This document shows, one piece after another, positions 48,210-61,338 of a DNA stretch of 64,000 bases. The notes under the pieces were generated by a model. That model was not told the DNA's origin. It saw nothing but the letters and a program-made list of their open reading frames with translations, and did not search any database. A program made the position numbers and the translations under genes. Each line of letters starts with the position of its first letter. The first letter of the stretch is position 1. Origin of the DNA: Candidatus Gillettellia adelgis (GTDB taxonomy: Bacteria; Pseudomonadota; Gammaproteobacteria; Enterobacterales; Enterobacteriaceae); assembly GCA_020541285.1 (NCBI GenBank), contig CP047043.1, positions 806,001 through 870,000 of the forward strand. Reading direction: 5' to 3'.

Positions 48210-49159
48210 GTCGCCCTCGTCGCTATGGTCGTGATATTCACGGTATACTATTATTAGATAAACCAGAAGGATTGTCATCGAACAGTGCTTTACAGAAAGT
48301 AAAACAGCTATATAATGCCAATCATGCGGGTCATACTGGCACTCTTGATCCTCTAGCAACTGGAATGCTTCCGATCTGTTTCGGAGAAGCAACGAAGTTC
48401 TCACGTTTTTTACTGAATTCCAATAAACTCTATAGAGTAATTGCTAAACTAGGTCAACGTACCGATACTTCTGATGCGACTGGTCAAGTAGTGAAACACC
48501 GTCCAGTACACTTCACCTCAACGCAACTAAATGCAGCACTAAATAAATTCCGTGGCAACCTTCAGCAAATACCATCAATGTACTCAGCACTCAAGTATCA
48601 AGGAAAAAAACTCTATGAATATGCTCGAAAAGGGATCAATGTGCCACGTAAATCGCGTCATATTACCGTTTATCAATTACAGATTATTCATTGGGAACAA
48701 GATACACTAGAGTTAGAAATTTATTGCTCAAAAGGTACCTATATTCGTACGATCATTGATGATCTTGGAGAGCTACTAGGCTGTGGTGCACATGTAAGTT
48801 ACCTGCGTCGCCTGCACGTAACACCTTATCCAACTGAACGTATGGTAACGCTGCAACACCTACAAGCTTTATTGGAACAAGCACAGGCCCAAACGATTGC
48901 GCTAAATAAATTAATTGATCCATTGCTCATACCGATAGATAGTGTAGTTAATCACTACCCAGAAATAAATTTATCATCTAGCGTAGCTAGCAACATTAAA
49001 CAAGGCCGAATAGTGCAGGTTATTACTATGCCAACTCCTGGTATAGTACGAATTACGGAAGGTAAAGAACGCAACTTTATTGGGATAGGTGTAGTTGCAC
49101 ACAATGGTCTTCTAGCACCGCAGCGCCTAGTCATAAATTATAAAAGTACTCTAAATTAA
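48206..49159 (+). CDS. truB: tRNA pseudouridine(55) synthase TruB
   Basis: The 317-residue product compares with 314 in E. coli. TruB makes pseudouridine 55 in the T loop of nearly all tRNAs and also acts as a tRNA chaperone. The catalytic aspartate is D48 in [30 protein letters not shown] and the motif [15 protein letters not shown] follow, with a C-terminal PUA-like domain from about residue 250. The start overlaps the rbfA stop (ATGA). In E. coli rpsO and pnp follow; neither is present here. Confidence 0.97.
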   Translation: MSRPRRYGRDIHGILLLDKPEGLSSNSALQKVKQLYNANHAGHTGTLDPLATGMLPICFGEATKFSRFLLNSNKLYRVIAKLGQRTDTSDATGQVVKHRPVHFTSTQLNAALNKFRGNLQQIPSMYSALKYQGKKLYEYARKGINVPRKSRHITVYQLQIIHWEQDTLELEIYCSKGTYIRTIIDDLGELLGCGAHVSYLRRLHVTPYPTERMVTLQHLQALLEQAQAQTIALNKLIDPLLIPIDSVVNHYPEINLSSSVASNIKQGRIVQVITMPTPGIVRITEGKERNFIGIGVVAHNGLLAPQRLVINYKSTLN

Positions 49160-51342
49160 CTATCTAAATTGAATGTTATGCTGACCTGATATCCTTAGAA
49201 ACTTATATAATTAAATAAACTGTATTATTATAAAATTTCTTATTTATAACTACAAAACTATATTTGACGTGAGGTATTAAGAAAAGTGAAAGCAACTGCA
49301 TTATAGCGTTCTATAATCAAGGAGATGCAATCATATAAAAGCTATTTTTTAATTCACAAAAACTAATATTCCATTTAATAACTTTAACTATGCGTTCTTT
49401 ATTAGACTACTCGAGCTCAAGATATTATCGGACACCTGCAGAATAACAGCTCTCTCTAGACAATAGAGATTAAATAATTTTAATTATTAAAACTTTTGGT
49501 ATACTAAAACATACCAAAATAGCATAAAATCTTTATATAAATCTATATAAAAGGAGATAAAAATCACCGGCCAATGCTATTCATTAGCTTTCTTAATATA
49601 ATATTTAAAATAAAAAACCGCATATAGCAAAATGCTAGGCTATAGACATAAAAAGTTTAAAATAAGGACGAACCATCAGCGTATATATAATCAGTAAGAT
49701 AAGGATAAACCTCACAATAAGAAAAATAACCTTTAATGATTACATATGTAACAGTAAAATATGTGTATTGATACGAACACGGAATGTTAATCTAATAAAG
49801 AAAAACCATCTATCTTCTTTGATGCAAAGATTATTTCATGCTCACTCATATGCAGTAGAAAATAATCATAAGTATTTTTTTAATATCTTTTCTCTTATAG
49901 TGCAAGTATAAAAGTAATTATAAAGCCATTAAAAGATACACATAAAAACGAAAAAATCGCGATTAACTTTTTTAAAATGTATAGGAAATAGTCTAGTCCT
50001 TTTCTTGACATGTTATTGTCAATTAATAACAACCATTATATAAACTTAATTTAAATTGTTATATGCTAAAGAATATAGTAAAATTTGCAGAAATACAGCA
50101 CTCAGGTAGGCAATGAGTCGGGAACATCAATAAATAGTACATTCACTAAAAATCTTACATTATAGATAACCTGCAATGTTCCTAATATAATTACTAATTA
50201 AGCAACTCAAGTAAGAAAAGCAATGCAGTATCAATAACTTATGTTAGAATAAATCTATTACTTATAATTCATTGTGTATAATTTAGAACATTAAAAAATA
50301 AAACGCATTTAGCACTTTATTTTTATCGTTTTTGTTTATTTATAATACTATCCTTTATCATGAATAATTTATTGTTAGTAAATATCTATGTGATAACTAT
50401 CATTTAGTAGATAGTTTGTTAGTTAGATAATTGAATATTACTAAGTGATTTTCTGATACATTAGCGTTGCAATATCACTCTAAGATACCAGACTCGTGCG
50501 TGACTCACCAAATATAACTTCCAAGAACAAGTCTTAACGTATATGAACGTTAACAAGCCAGAAAGTCGTAAAGTATCGCAAACAGGGTATTAAGCACTAT
50601 AAACCTATTTATTTTGCTAGGTAAATTTTACACAATACTACTGATAATTTTTTTAAAGCTCTACTAAATAACAAGTCAATTAATTTTGTGATTATCTTAC
50701 TTTAAACTCTAAAAGCAACTACATCTTCTTAATGGACTTTGTGTATGCCATAGCGTACAGGCTAAAACCTCTTTTAACTTATAAAAGCATTAAAAACCAA
50801 CTACATATCGATGCTATGATTATTTATCAGTATATTGTATGTAATAAACGTTCACTGATACCCGTTTAGTAAAATCTACTACAGCAATATTTTTAATATG
50901 TAATACGTCAGTTATATGTCTATTTAGACAACTAAGCAGAAAAACAGAATAAACATCAAGCTTTCTCACTCTCTGATATCTGCTTAGCGCTGAATAGCGC
51001 GAATGCTGAATAGCGCGAATATAGATCGATGAATCTGAATCAGATCATTCTGTAGATACAATATATACAAATAATACTACGTATTAGTATTTGTTATACT
51101 GAATGTTGTATATAAAGCCGCGGTTTATAACAGGTGTAATGACACACTAAAACTAACCTTTGCAGTCGAAACAGCATACTTCTTTTAAAGATTTTGATGG
51201 CTACCCTACCAATTAAAGTGTTCACTATTATTGCAAAATTTGACACGGCAAAATTAATCTATCATTAATCTTATATGCATAAATCAGCAGAGACAATTCT
51301 AAAAAAATACCTATCATACTATGACATTAAAGTGATCCAGCG
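49160..51342. other. eroded region after truB; rpsO and pnp missing
   Basis: E. coli order predicts rpsO within about 150 bases and then pnp. I searched by eye for the S15 and PNPase cores and saw neither. The region includes a 16-bp tandem duplication (GCTGAATAGCGCGAAT) at 50989-51004 and 51005-51020. No other gene is seen. Confidence 0.5.
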
Positions 51343-51927
51343 ATTTTAATGATCTATATATAAAAAATTCAATACTCCATTTTATCGTTATGCTATACAT
51401 TTAATATTTGTCTGAAGAATTATTATTAATAGCATTACCAGACTTATTAGTCTATATACTATATATATTGTTTAAATACTCCCTGAATCTACGCTTAAAT
51501 TGCAATAATTTTGCAAATATCGTATTTATTATCATTTATATTGCTGCAGGCAGTATGCCGATAACTAGATAGAGAAAAAAGTAAAAAAACACAGGTGATA
51601 ACCAGTGAACCAGTCTGAGTGCATAAGTAAGCAACACGCAAACCATGCAAACAAAATAAAAGATTAGATCTGATAGAATTGCATTCTACTTTTATACAGT
51701 GACATAAGATTTTAGTATAGCTGCTTTACTGAAATCTTTACGGAAAAGTGCCGTTCTGCTTATCTCACGCCAGTACTAAACTTATTTACTCTTACATACA
51801 ACCTTAAAGTTTTTTAAATATCTTTTAATTCTTAATATCCTAAAGCAATTAAAAAACATCTATACAAAAATACTGGTACATTCTATACGATCATCGCATA
51901 ATAATAAATGCACTACCACTAGGTAAC
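51343..51927. repeat. 585-bp inverted repeat, left arm
   Basis: Each base i pairs with base 105471-i. The arm is the reverse complement of 53544-54128 without any insertion or deletion. By eye there are only about four mismatches (for example at 51349, 51431, 51524 and 51915). Neither arm holds an intact gene. Some hydrophobic frames are present, but with stops. Identity ends sharply at both borders. Confidence 0.97.
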
Positions 51928-52792
51928 CGCTAAGATAATAACTAGATAGAGAGATTATATAAAACTATAAACAATAGTACCTATGGTAAAATTGCATGCG
52001 TTTTTTACTTCAAAAAGTTAGCTAAATCGCAATATGAATGAACTCTTGAAGATTGCAATAAAGATGGGTGATAGTTTACTGTTCATCGCATATATATTCT
52101 AGATGCATAGGATGACTGTATCATGGAAGTTCAATAGATCTATAGCATTTATGCACGTACAACTAAACGCTTTATTTAAGAATCTTAGATCTTTCCATAA
52201 AGAAATTCTGTTATATATTAACTGTGTTCTTATATCAGATGAATATTTAATAAACATTAAAATTAAGTTATTTCTAGCGTCTAAATTTAGAGGTGTTGTT
52301 TAATACCATGAATCTCTATTTTGTTACCTTATTTATTCAGATGGTAACTATCTCTGATTCTTTAGAACAACGATTCTAATACATTATTGTATCTTAAAAA
52401 TATTAGATATTTCACTATTTATAAAACAACTTTGACTGCTTAGTAAATTCGCAAGAAATGCTTTATAAAATAGTTTATACATTTTATGATTCTATCATGA
52501 TAGAATGAATGATAGAATTTTTATTTTTTATAATCAGTATCTAGTATGTTTGTGCGCAATGATATACTAATCTTTAAAAAACTTACAAAGGACGCACAAC
52601 CTAAGTAATTATGTTAACCATTTGCATCTTTTTTAGAAAGTAATACGATACCTGTTGTTAAGTTATGTAATGTTTATCGCAATTCCTGTGATAAAAGTGT
52701 GATCTTTTCCTTTTCTTACCTAGGTGTGCAACTTATCCTCATAAAAACAAGTGTAAGTCAATCAAGAATGTAATTTAACCTAACAGTACATA
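51928..52792. other. non-coding DNA between left repeat arm and tmaR
   Basis: No gene seen. An 18-bp perfect palindrome ATTCTATCATGATAGAAT lies at 52489-52506, followed by another copy of TGATAGAAT and a T-run, which may act as a terminator. Confidence 0.5.
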
Positions 52793-53116
52793 TTACTCTG
52801 CTTCGCCCATCGTTTTTAGTTTTCTAGACAATTCGCGACGCTCTTTTGATAAATCAGCATTTTTTATGATATAATCATCAATGCGTTCTTCATAGTCACC
52901 ACGCATATTAGCGATAATAGCCTGAATGTCGTTAACATTTATATTCATGCCAGACTTAATATATTCACTCAGATTTTTAAGTAACAGTACACGCTTTTGA
53001 TTATCACGTACCTTCTTTTCGTTATCAATAATTTCGCGTTGCAATTTATTTTTTCGTCGAAACAGACGTACAAATTCTAAGACTGTTTGAAAACTTGGTT
53101 TATTTATATTATCCAT
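52793..53116 (-). CDS. tmaR: PTS system regulator TmaR (YeeX)
   Basis: The 107-residue product aligns with E. coli TmaR/YeeX (109 residues) throughout. The start block is [20 protein letters not shown], the middle [20 protein letters not shown], and the end [20 protein letters not shown]. The protein is almost entirely alpha-helical and charged. In E. coli it clusters at a cell pole and sequesters enzyme I of the sugar phosphotransferase system. The start is supported by AAAGG 8 bases upstream. It is the only gene between the two arms of the 585-bp inverted repeat. No PTS gene is in the window, so its partner cannot be judged. Its survival in such eroded surroundings suggests a real role. Confidence 0.95.
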   Translation of the reverse strand: MDNINKPSFQTVLEFVRLFRRKNKLQREIIDNEKKVRDNQKRVLLLKNLSEYIKSGMNINVNDIQAIIANMRGDYEERIDDYIIKNADLSKERRELSRKLKTMGEAE

Positions 53117-53543
53117 ATTTATACCTTTAATCGAAGTATATACTAAAAAATCTTAATATGTGCTTCTTCTTACAAAGTGCGTGAATTAAATGATTATACG
53201 TATTTCTATACCTTTTATATAATATAGTAAACATAGATTTTCTTGGTTTAAAACCAATGAACCAAGAGTTATATTTATAATTACCTAGAAAGATATTTAA
53301 ATTTTACCTAACTTAATGTATTGCATTGGATATAATAATAATTTTAAACCTTTACATATGTATTTTATCTATTCACTGATATTGCTCTCTTCACTGAATT
53401 ACTTACGGAAAAGTCATTGCAATACATTGATATAAATAATTATTTTATCCAGATACGTTTGATACGGCACCAATAATCTTTTATTATACAAAATCTCTTG
53501 GTGTATTCCTAAAGAATAAATCTATCTAATTGCCATTACGATA
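53117..53543. other. non-coding DNA between tmaR and right repeat arm
   Basis: Carries the tmaR upstream region on the minus strand; no other gene seen. Confidence 0.5.
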
Positions 53544-54128
53544 GTTACCTAGTGGTAGTGCATTTGTTATTATGCGATGATCGTATAGAATGTACCAGTA
53601 TTTTTGTATAGATGTTTTTTAATTGCTTTAGGATATTAAGAATTAAAAGATATTTAAAAAACTTTAAGGTTGTATGTAAGAGTAAATAAGTTTAGTACTG
53701 GCGTGAGATAAGCAGAACGGCACTTTTCCGTAAAGATTTCAGTAAAGCAGCTATACTAAAATCTTATGTCACTGTATAAAAGTAGAATGCAATTCTATCA
53801 GATCTAATCTTTTATTTTGTTTGCATGGTTTGCGTGTTGCTTACTTATGCACTCAGACTGGTTCACTGGTTATCACCTGTGTTTTTTTACTTTTTTCTCT
53901 ATCTAGTTATCGGCATACTGCCTGCAGCAATATAAATGATAATAAACACGATATTTGCAAAATTATTGCAATTTAAGCGTAGATTCAGGGAGTATTTAAA
54001 CAATATATATAGTATATAGACTAATAAGTCTGGTAATGCGATTAATAATAATTCTTCAGACAAATATTAAATGTATAGCATAACGATAAAATGGAGTATT
54101 GAATTTTTTATATATAGATCACTAAAAT
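53544..54128. repeat. 585-bp inverted repeat, right arm
   Basis: Reverse complement of 51343-51927. The two arms enclose 1616 bases that contain only tmaR. Recombination between the arms would invert that segment. Confidence 0.97.
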
Positions 54129-56046
54129 TACTTAGTAACCTTAATATCAAAAATAACGATAAATATTCCTTAAAATCCTACCTTATTCATATAAACTATT
54201 GTATCCAACAATTTATAGGTATGCATTAACAAATACAGTAGTAAACCACCTATAAATATTAGATTAGGCTAACCACTAAGTTTAAATAGTTATTTGAAGC
54301 ACGTAAATATATTTATCAGTAATCACGGGCTACTGTAAAACTAATAAATCAATTACACTGTCGTCTAGGACGTATGGTCATTTGATACGAAAATCAATGT
54401 ATATTTTATTAATTTAAAACAACGGGAAACGACATTTTTCCTTACCAGTACTATAGTCAACCTGAAGTCAATTCTGAAGAATCCTGAAGACATTCTATAT
54501 AATGTCTTGTGATCTTTGATTATGTGTGATGCTGTCTGCAGATGCATTAGATAAAGCTAAGTAGACCCAAAGGAATACTCACTATTCCAATTGTAGTAAG
54601 ACAAAACTAATACATCTGCAACGCACAGTATCACCGACATACCTACTTAAGCTGTGAGTAAGTAGTTAAATAACTTTGATACTGAGCATGATAACTATGA
54701 CAATCATATATTTACAAAATTAAAAATCAACTCGCTGATCTTTCTTGCATATAAACGATCATTGTTTTAACGTTGCACCAAAACTGATTATAAATTAATC
54801 AGTTTACGTAGCTCTGTTTTATTGATTTTACCTGATCATTCGAGTATGTAGAATAAATCAAATTCTTTTATTAATGTTAATCGCTTATATAATAACACTA
54901 TCTAATGACGCCTATAAGATTACGGTTACTGTCATTATAAACATAATAAAAAACGTTCCACTCAAATAGATAAAGTCGCTAAGGAGGGAGTCAATAAACT
55001 ATAATGTTATATTATAATATATAACAACGAAGAAACACAAAAAATAAAAAGACAGTTAAAATAACTTAACAAAACTGATTATATATCATATATATAATGT
55101 AATTAAACTAGATAATGCTAATAACAGTAGCTCATTAATACTAAATTAGACAATAGCATTATACGATATATCTACAGTCTTTTAGACATAGACATTAAAT
55201 ATAGCAATATAATCGCTCAATGTAACGATGCAAAATACTTGATTTTTACATCCCTCTAGAAAATTAAAAAATAGACAACAATTGAAAACCCTAAAACTCA
55301 ACGGAAAATTTATTTATTAGTCAATCTTTACATAGTGTTATGTTTTAGCTTATCTTATTAACTGTTATACGTGGATGCTGCTATCCCAGCATCCCTAATA
55401 TTTCTGAGTATATTATACCATGCAGTTTTTTTACCATAAATGTCAGTAGTAACATGCTAGTTAATTCAGCTAAAAACATGCTTGATATAATCACCATCAT
55501 TGTCGACAAACGAACTAAAGCACCATATGTCTCTCTACCTAATAGTTACTCAGATATTTACTTTTTAAACTACATCAAATTCCTTGAATACATCCTCACT
55601 ATCTGTATGGTAAAATGTTTAATATATAGTTGGCAATGCTGATGATATACGGACTTGCTTCGACTGTTCTCGAGATTAGACGCTATTAATTTAGATCTTA
55701 TATGTCCTCGACATATATATTAATCTAACTGTATATAATGTAGGAATTCTCTTGTCTCACGCTAAAAAAACAACTAATCTGATAAACTCACTTCCTGTGT
55801 CTATTGATTTTTAATAACTCGTATTGAAATCATTCATCCTGTATGGCAATACACAAAATAATATTTAGCAGCAAACCATAGGGGCTTGCTCATGCAGCAC
55901 GCAGATCTATTCTATTGATACGTCGTGTTATCGAGACACGAATAATATTCGCACTAAAACCACATCCGATACATTAATGATGTATACTACAAAAAAGACA
56001 TATTCGTTTTATATTGGCATACTAATCATTCTCGACGAACCTCATC
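54129..56046. other. eroded region before gmk
   Basis: No gene recognised. In E. coli ligB diverges from gmk, but no ligB remnant is readable. A 62-codon frame at 55454-55642 has no ribosome-binding site or family match. Confidence 0.5.
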
Positions 56047-56670
56047 ATGGCTCAAGGTACTCTTTATATTATTTCCGCACCTAGTGGAACAGGTAAATCA
56101 AGTCTAATTCAGGCTTTGTTAAAAACAAACCCTCTGTATTCTATGAAAGTTTCTATCTCATATACCACGCGAACTAGTCGTCCAGGTGAGAATCATGGCG
56201 AGCATTATTTTTTCGTCTCACACGACGAATTCCATCAAATGATTATACAAGATGCATTTCTTGAGCATGCTAAAGTATTTGGGAACTATTATGGTACTTC
56301 TCGTGCTATCATTACACAAATGTTATCAACTGGTGTAGATGTATTCCTAGATATTGACTGGCAGGGTGCGAAAAAAATCCGAAGTAATATGCCACAGGCC
56401 CGTAGTATCTTTATACTACCACCTTCGAGAGAAGAATTAAGTTGCCGCCTTCGCGGTCGTAAGCAAGATACCGAAGAGGTAATCGCCGGACGCATGAATC
56501 AATCTTTATCTGAACTGATACATTACACAGAGTATGATTATTTAATTTTGAACGATAATTTTGATACAGCATTATCTGATTTAAAAACTATTATTCACGC
56601 CGAACGCCTGCGTTTAAATCATCAATTATTATGGAATGATACGTTAATTAGTAAACTACTACTAGACTAA
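56047..56670 (+). CDS. gmk: guanylate kinase
   Basis: The 207 residues match the E. coli length. It phosphorylates GMP to GDP with ATP and is essential for nucleotide supply. The P-loop [11 protein letters not shown] is near residue 8. The GMP-binding region has [19 protein letters not shown] and the conserved [25 protein letters not shown] lies near residue 98, with the lid [17 protein letters not shown]. No strong ribosome-binding site is visible. rpoZ follows 50 bases later, and the remains of spoT and trmH come next, reproducing E. coli gmk-rpoZ-spoT-trmH. Confidence 0.97.
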   Translation: MAQGTLYIISAPSGTGKSSLIQALLKTNPLYSMKVSISYTTRTSRPGENHGEHYFFVSHDEFHQMIIQDAFLEHAKVFGNYYGTSRAIITQMLSTGVDVFLDIDWQGAKKIRSNMPQARSIFILPPSREELSCRLRGRKQDTEEVIAGRMNQSLSELIHYTEYDYLILNDNFDTALSDLKTIIHAERLRLNHQLLWNDTLISKLLLD

Positions 56671-56720
56671 AAATAGTTTTAGTATTATATTTCCTATATT
56701 TATTACCTATGGAGTAAAAT

Positions 56721-56972
56721 ATGGCACGTGTCACTGTTCAAGAAGCAGTCGAAAAAATTGGTAATCGTTTTGACCTAGTATTAGTTGCTGCTCGTCGGGC
56801 ACGTCAAATTCAAACAGGTGGAAAAAATACATTAGTTCCCAACGAAAATGATAAGTATACCGTTATTGCACTACGTGAGATTGAAAAAGGTTTAATTACT
56901 ACCCAAATTCTAGATTTATATGCACGTCAAGAACAAAAAGAACAGGTAATTATTGAGAATCAAAACGATTAA
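56721..56972 (+). CDS. rpoZ: RNA polymerase omega subunit
   Basis: 83 residues against 91 in E. coli. Omega helps fold beta-prime and, in E. coli, forms part of a ppGpp binding site. [20 protein letters not shown] and RARQIQTGG are nearly identical, as is [17 protein letters not shown]. The last eight or so residues of the E. coli tail are missing and the new end is IIENQND. GGAG lies 8 bases before the ATG. The gene is intact while spoT downstream is dead, so omega is kept for polymerase structure rather than for ppGpp response. Confidence 0.96.
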   Translation: MARVTVQEAVEKIGNRFDLVLVAARRARQIQTGGKNTLVPNENDKYTVIALREIEKGLITTQILDLYARQEQKEQVIIENQND

Positions 56973-57008
56973 CATAATATCTAAAGATCATTGTTAATTA
57001 CACTAATC

Positions 57009-58990
57009 ATGTTTCTGGTATCGGCTACTGAATCTATAACTGCTTATTCAACTTTATCTACCTAAAGCGGAGATAAGACTTCTTAAACAGGCCTACTCGT
57101 TGCGCGCGATGTTTATTCACAGCCAACACGTCTCAGTGTAGTGAGACTATCAGGCTCACCTAGTTACGATAGTTCTTAGGTTCTACCAAAATTTGTCTTG
57201 ACCATGAAACACCAATGACTGCTTTACCACCTGATATTTTCGCAGATACCCTACCGTAATATTAAGAGATGAAATAGCTCTTTTCATAATGTTACCGAGA
57301 TTGTTGAAAACGTTATAAAGCTTGAAGCGCTAACATTTCAAGATAAGAAAGAAGCGCAAGTTAAAAACTTCTTCAAGATGAGCATAGCGATTATTGAGGA
57401 TATACGTGTTTTACTAGTTAAGCTAGTCTAAACGTATGTATAAGACATGTACTCTTAGATTATTTCAATCTGAAAACAGATACGTTGCACGCCAAACGTT
57501 ATAGATCTACAGTCCGTTGGCGCGTCAATTCAGTATTCACTATTTACAAACCAAGCTAGTAGGCTTTAAGTCTTCCAGCAATCTGTGTTAATCGCGATCT
57601 CATAATTTAAAAGATAGCAAAACCCGCAAAAGTCATCATAAAAAGACGCTAAACATCCCGATGTTAAAGAACAATTAACTAAAGTAGATATTTTGTTATA
57701 TTATCAGATGAAAATATCTAGATTCCATCTACCTTCATACATCTTAAAAACAATGTTTACATTCAATTATAGATATCTATAAGTTTCGAGTGACTCTAAA
57801 AGATAGATATCTACTACAACGTGCTCAGGTAAGTTCATGACTTATAAAAAACGATAGCCTATGCGCTTTTAAAGCTATCTCTCCATTCTAATACCAATAG
57901 TTACTGCCATACATGACTGATCGACCTTTATCGTATACTGATTAAGGTGTAAATTCAGACTGAAAAGATGAATCATATGGCTACAGTGAAAGTTTCTGCA
58001 TACTGGCTTATAAAAAAATACAAAAAATTAGCACTACAACATAAATCCGGGCATAATATTGGATGAAAAACCCGACGAATCTAAATAAAACATACTAGTA
58101 ATATAGTTAAATGTATTGGGAGTGTAAATTCTCGTCTATACTCAGAAAATATACGTTTTCACCTTCACAAACCATATCATCGAATTACTCTTTTGGGCTA
58201 TACTAATTGATTGTTCACGCGCAGTATATATGATTTTGACCGTTCCTCTATGGAAACTCGCAAATTCTTAAGATATGTCGCGTTATCACAATCACAAACT
58301 AGTAGTCAGATAGTAGAGTCACCCTTCTAACACAAACGTGATCAAATCCTGACCAAATCACTTGCATTCTTAGCTTAAAAGTACGCGGAAAACCGCCAAA
58401 TGCTGCACCACTTCTTCAAGCACAATAATTCTATTAACCTCTATCTAATCTACTAAATTATATATTAAATAATGGTTATAAGCTGACCGAGTTTCCCCAA
58501 GAAACTAATCTAAAACAAGGAAAAGCACATCACGCTTAAAATACTAAATAATTTTTCTAACAGATACCCTCCCCTATGCAATGTTATAAAACAGGCAACT
58601 AAAACTATTAACCTAATCTCTATGACTCTATTATCCTAGTGTTCGCGAGCTATCTATGCTGACGTCAAACTAAACAAAGAACTATTAATTCGCCATACAT
58701 ACTATTACAGTACTATGAATCACCAAAACAACTTGCGTAATGTATGCCAGTTAAGTGGAGGTAGGAGATCGATTAAAAATTTCTTGCTGAGATTAAAATT
58801 GATACATATACTAATTAAAAAAAGAAACTGCTGCACTTATAACTGTTATACATACATCCTTGTCTGATATAAAACATCTAAATACCAAGCACACAGACCA
58901 TTGAATGTATAGCATTTTTATTTATACACTATTATAAATCCTGTGCATTTAACACATATTACACGTAAACCCATATTATTCTAAATATTA
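57009..58990 (+). pseudogene. spoT: decayed spoT (ppGpp synthase/hydrolase)
   Basis: Follows rpoZ as in E. coli. From ATG 57009, LIQLYLPKAEIRLLKQAY matches LIQTYLPEDQIKRLRQAY. VTEIVENVIKLEALTFQDKK near 57290 matches VAELVEGVSKLDKLKFRDKK, then IIEDIRVLLVKL near 57390 matches MVQDIRVILIKL. Further on, near 58150, RKYTFSPSQTI matches EIYVFTPEGRI of the TGS domain, and FGLY*LIVHAQYI matches FAYAVHTDIG. Stops and frameshifts separate all blocks; the hydrolase HD residues are not readable. The C-terminal limit is approximate. Function is lost. Confidence 0.93.
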
Positions 58991-59009
58991 TAAAAGTTTA
59001 CCGAAATCA

Positions 59010-59445
59010 AATTAATGCTTACAAGTTACCACGGTATGTTCAGATGAGTGGAATATACCACGTGACAGATGCCGCTCATAATATTTCGTATAACACACGC
59101 ATGTACACGAGCAAACAATATCTCTGGCGTTACTCTCGTTGCTATAGATATCTAATTACACATTTAAACTGGCAGATCTCAGTGAAGATTTTATGCTTCG
59201 CTAAAACTTTTAGATGCTTGTACTCATTAAAATGGCTTTTTTATCAAAAAGCCTCATTGCAATTACAATTCTATTAACTAAAATCGTCAATAAAATACAG
59301 AGCATGACAACTCTTATGTCTAAGATGTTATAATAGGAGCATATACAATGATATAACAGTTATATTGCTTACGTCGGAAGGGTAAGGAAATCTGATGAAT
59401 AACTTAGGGTCTGTAGTTATCTGAGGTTTCTATAAAACAGAGTAT
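59010..59445 (+). pseudogene. trmH: decayed trmH (tRNA Gm18 methyltransferase)
   Basis: Next after spoT, as in E. coli. RYV near 59033 may be the start TRYAR. VTDAAHNIS near 59065 matches VHKPHNVS. YLITHLNWQISVKILCF near 59150 matches QILATHLSDNAVDFREI, and RRKGK near 59375 matches KRKGLP near the C-terminus. A 77-codon frame at 59044-59277 covers the first part, but it lacks the SAM-knot sequences and has no counterpart to the full 229 residues, so I regard it as a remnant. Confidence 0.7.
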
Positions 59446-61338
59446 CAGTTACTTACTAGCTCATAAAGGTGAGTCTAAAATATAGGTTCTAATAACTATA
59501 TGAACTTGCTACAGTACTTAGAGTTAAATAGTTATCTAAAAAGTTTTAACCATGCAGATCATTTTTAAGTAAATTTATTAAGTATGATTATAACGCTTTA
59601 TTATTTTAGGTGAAACTTAATAACTGCAGCATAAAAGCTTCCATTATATCCAAAAAAATCTGATATCGCATATCGCTACAACACGCAAATATAAAATATC
59701 TATAGAAACATAGAAAACACTCAATAAGACAAACATATAGATAGTACTGATGAAATGGTATTAGTTTTATGTAATGTAGCAGTACAACCGGTATACTATG
59801 ACGCAATACTTACTAAAAAGCAGACGGTAAAGATTAGAGAGAGTGTTTTTTGAAAATAAAGACGCGCTAAATCTAAGTAATATACACATAGCTGAAGTTT
59901 ATTAAGCGATTGATAGTCGTTGTATTCTCAATCATACAGTGCTTATTCATCATGCTTTATGATATTTACTTAACGATGTAAAGCGTATATAATCTCTTAT
60001 GCGATCGAGCATCAATAAGTAGAACTAGTAAAATTAAGCAATAACATACATACTATACCTTATCCTCTGCCTTCCAACAACAAAATATAACACTAATAAA
60101 ATTTGTTAAAATTACACATAAAACTGAACCATAAGTATAACTTGATTTTATCAAGTACATCCCATTGGAAATGTCATACGCTTTTTGACACAGTATTGTT
60201 CAATGTAACTTCAAGGTATTACATAAGATACATAATACATTATAGATAATACAGAACATTAGATTGAGTGAATCTCCTGCAATAAACTAAAATAACCTTT
60301 ATAAAAATTCACATTAAGATGTTTCAACAGCCAACATTGCTCTCGAAATCTTTTCTACTTGACATGCAGTCAAGTAAATTTGAAGGAATTTATCTGAAAA
60401 TTTCGAAAAATCGAACACCATTATTACGTAAATCTAATACATATCGAGTTATATATATCTAAGATTGTTATAGTAGCTCTAATCTAGTGTGTTATTAAAT
60501 TTTGAAGAATAAAAAAATCCTAGATTTTACCAGTTAAATATCTCTTTATTTGAATTGGAGTGCATTTCCTGATATACAGATAGCTATCAACGATTTGGTT
60601 GCCTAGCTAGGCCAACCAATACGTAGAATTAATCTGTCGATATGAGGTTATTACGAGTTGTATGATATATAATAAAAGTTATTTTAATGCTTTACTCTTT
60701 TATTCAAGCCTTACCTGACTGGTATATTTAATATCTTAAAGGATTTACCTGATAACGCAATTAGCTAGCCACTTCCATGCGTAGTGAATCTTATAATAAT
60801 GATATTATTTGGTATTTTACCTTATATTTATTTATTATAAAAACAAAATATAGTTCTAATATTAAGAAAACACTCACTGTTTAGTATTGCACTTCCCTTT
60901 GCAAAATTTATTGCTTCTGTTGTAACCCTGTTCTAATCTATTTAGAAATTCATTATAATTTCTACGATGTTACCTGTTTATCCGTCCTTTCTCGACATGA
61001 AAGCTACTTACTTAATTTAATAACTGAATAGTTAATATTTATGGGCTCAAATGCTTCGTATAAGTATTTAGCTAATCAACTATCGTTTTAACTATTTCGC
61101 ATGCACATGCAATAATTGATGTGTTACTTATTAAATGACTTTTTATGCAGTATTCATTATAGATATACTTTATATTATATATACTTTATTGTTACCTTAA
61201 CTTATTTAGGTTTCAGTGTACTGTTAAGATATTGATTTTTTATTCTTTTAACTTGCAGTACATTGAACAAATAGATATTTCAAGTAAAACAATGTCTTTT
61301 ACTTAGATAGTTACTCTAGTAACTTAGAAAGCAAGTTA
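59446..61338. other. eroded region between trmH remnant and secA
   Basis: E. coli recG would follow trmH on the plus strand, and mutT would follow secA on the minus strand. I recognise neither. No other gene seen. Confidence 0.5.

Noticed and set aside
52103-52303. 66-codon frame inside the inverted-repeat loop
   Set aside because: No ribosome-binding site or known relatives; typical of AT-rich non-coding DNA.
51343-54128. Composite transposon or insertion sequence
   Set aside because: The arms encode no transposase, have no terminal inverted repeats of their own, and no target-site duplication was seen.
59044-59277. 77-codon plus-strand frame as a new small gene
   Set aside because: Its residues line up with parts of TrmH in the place where trmH is expected, so it is a remnant.
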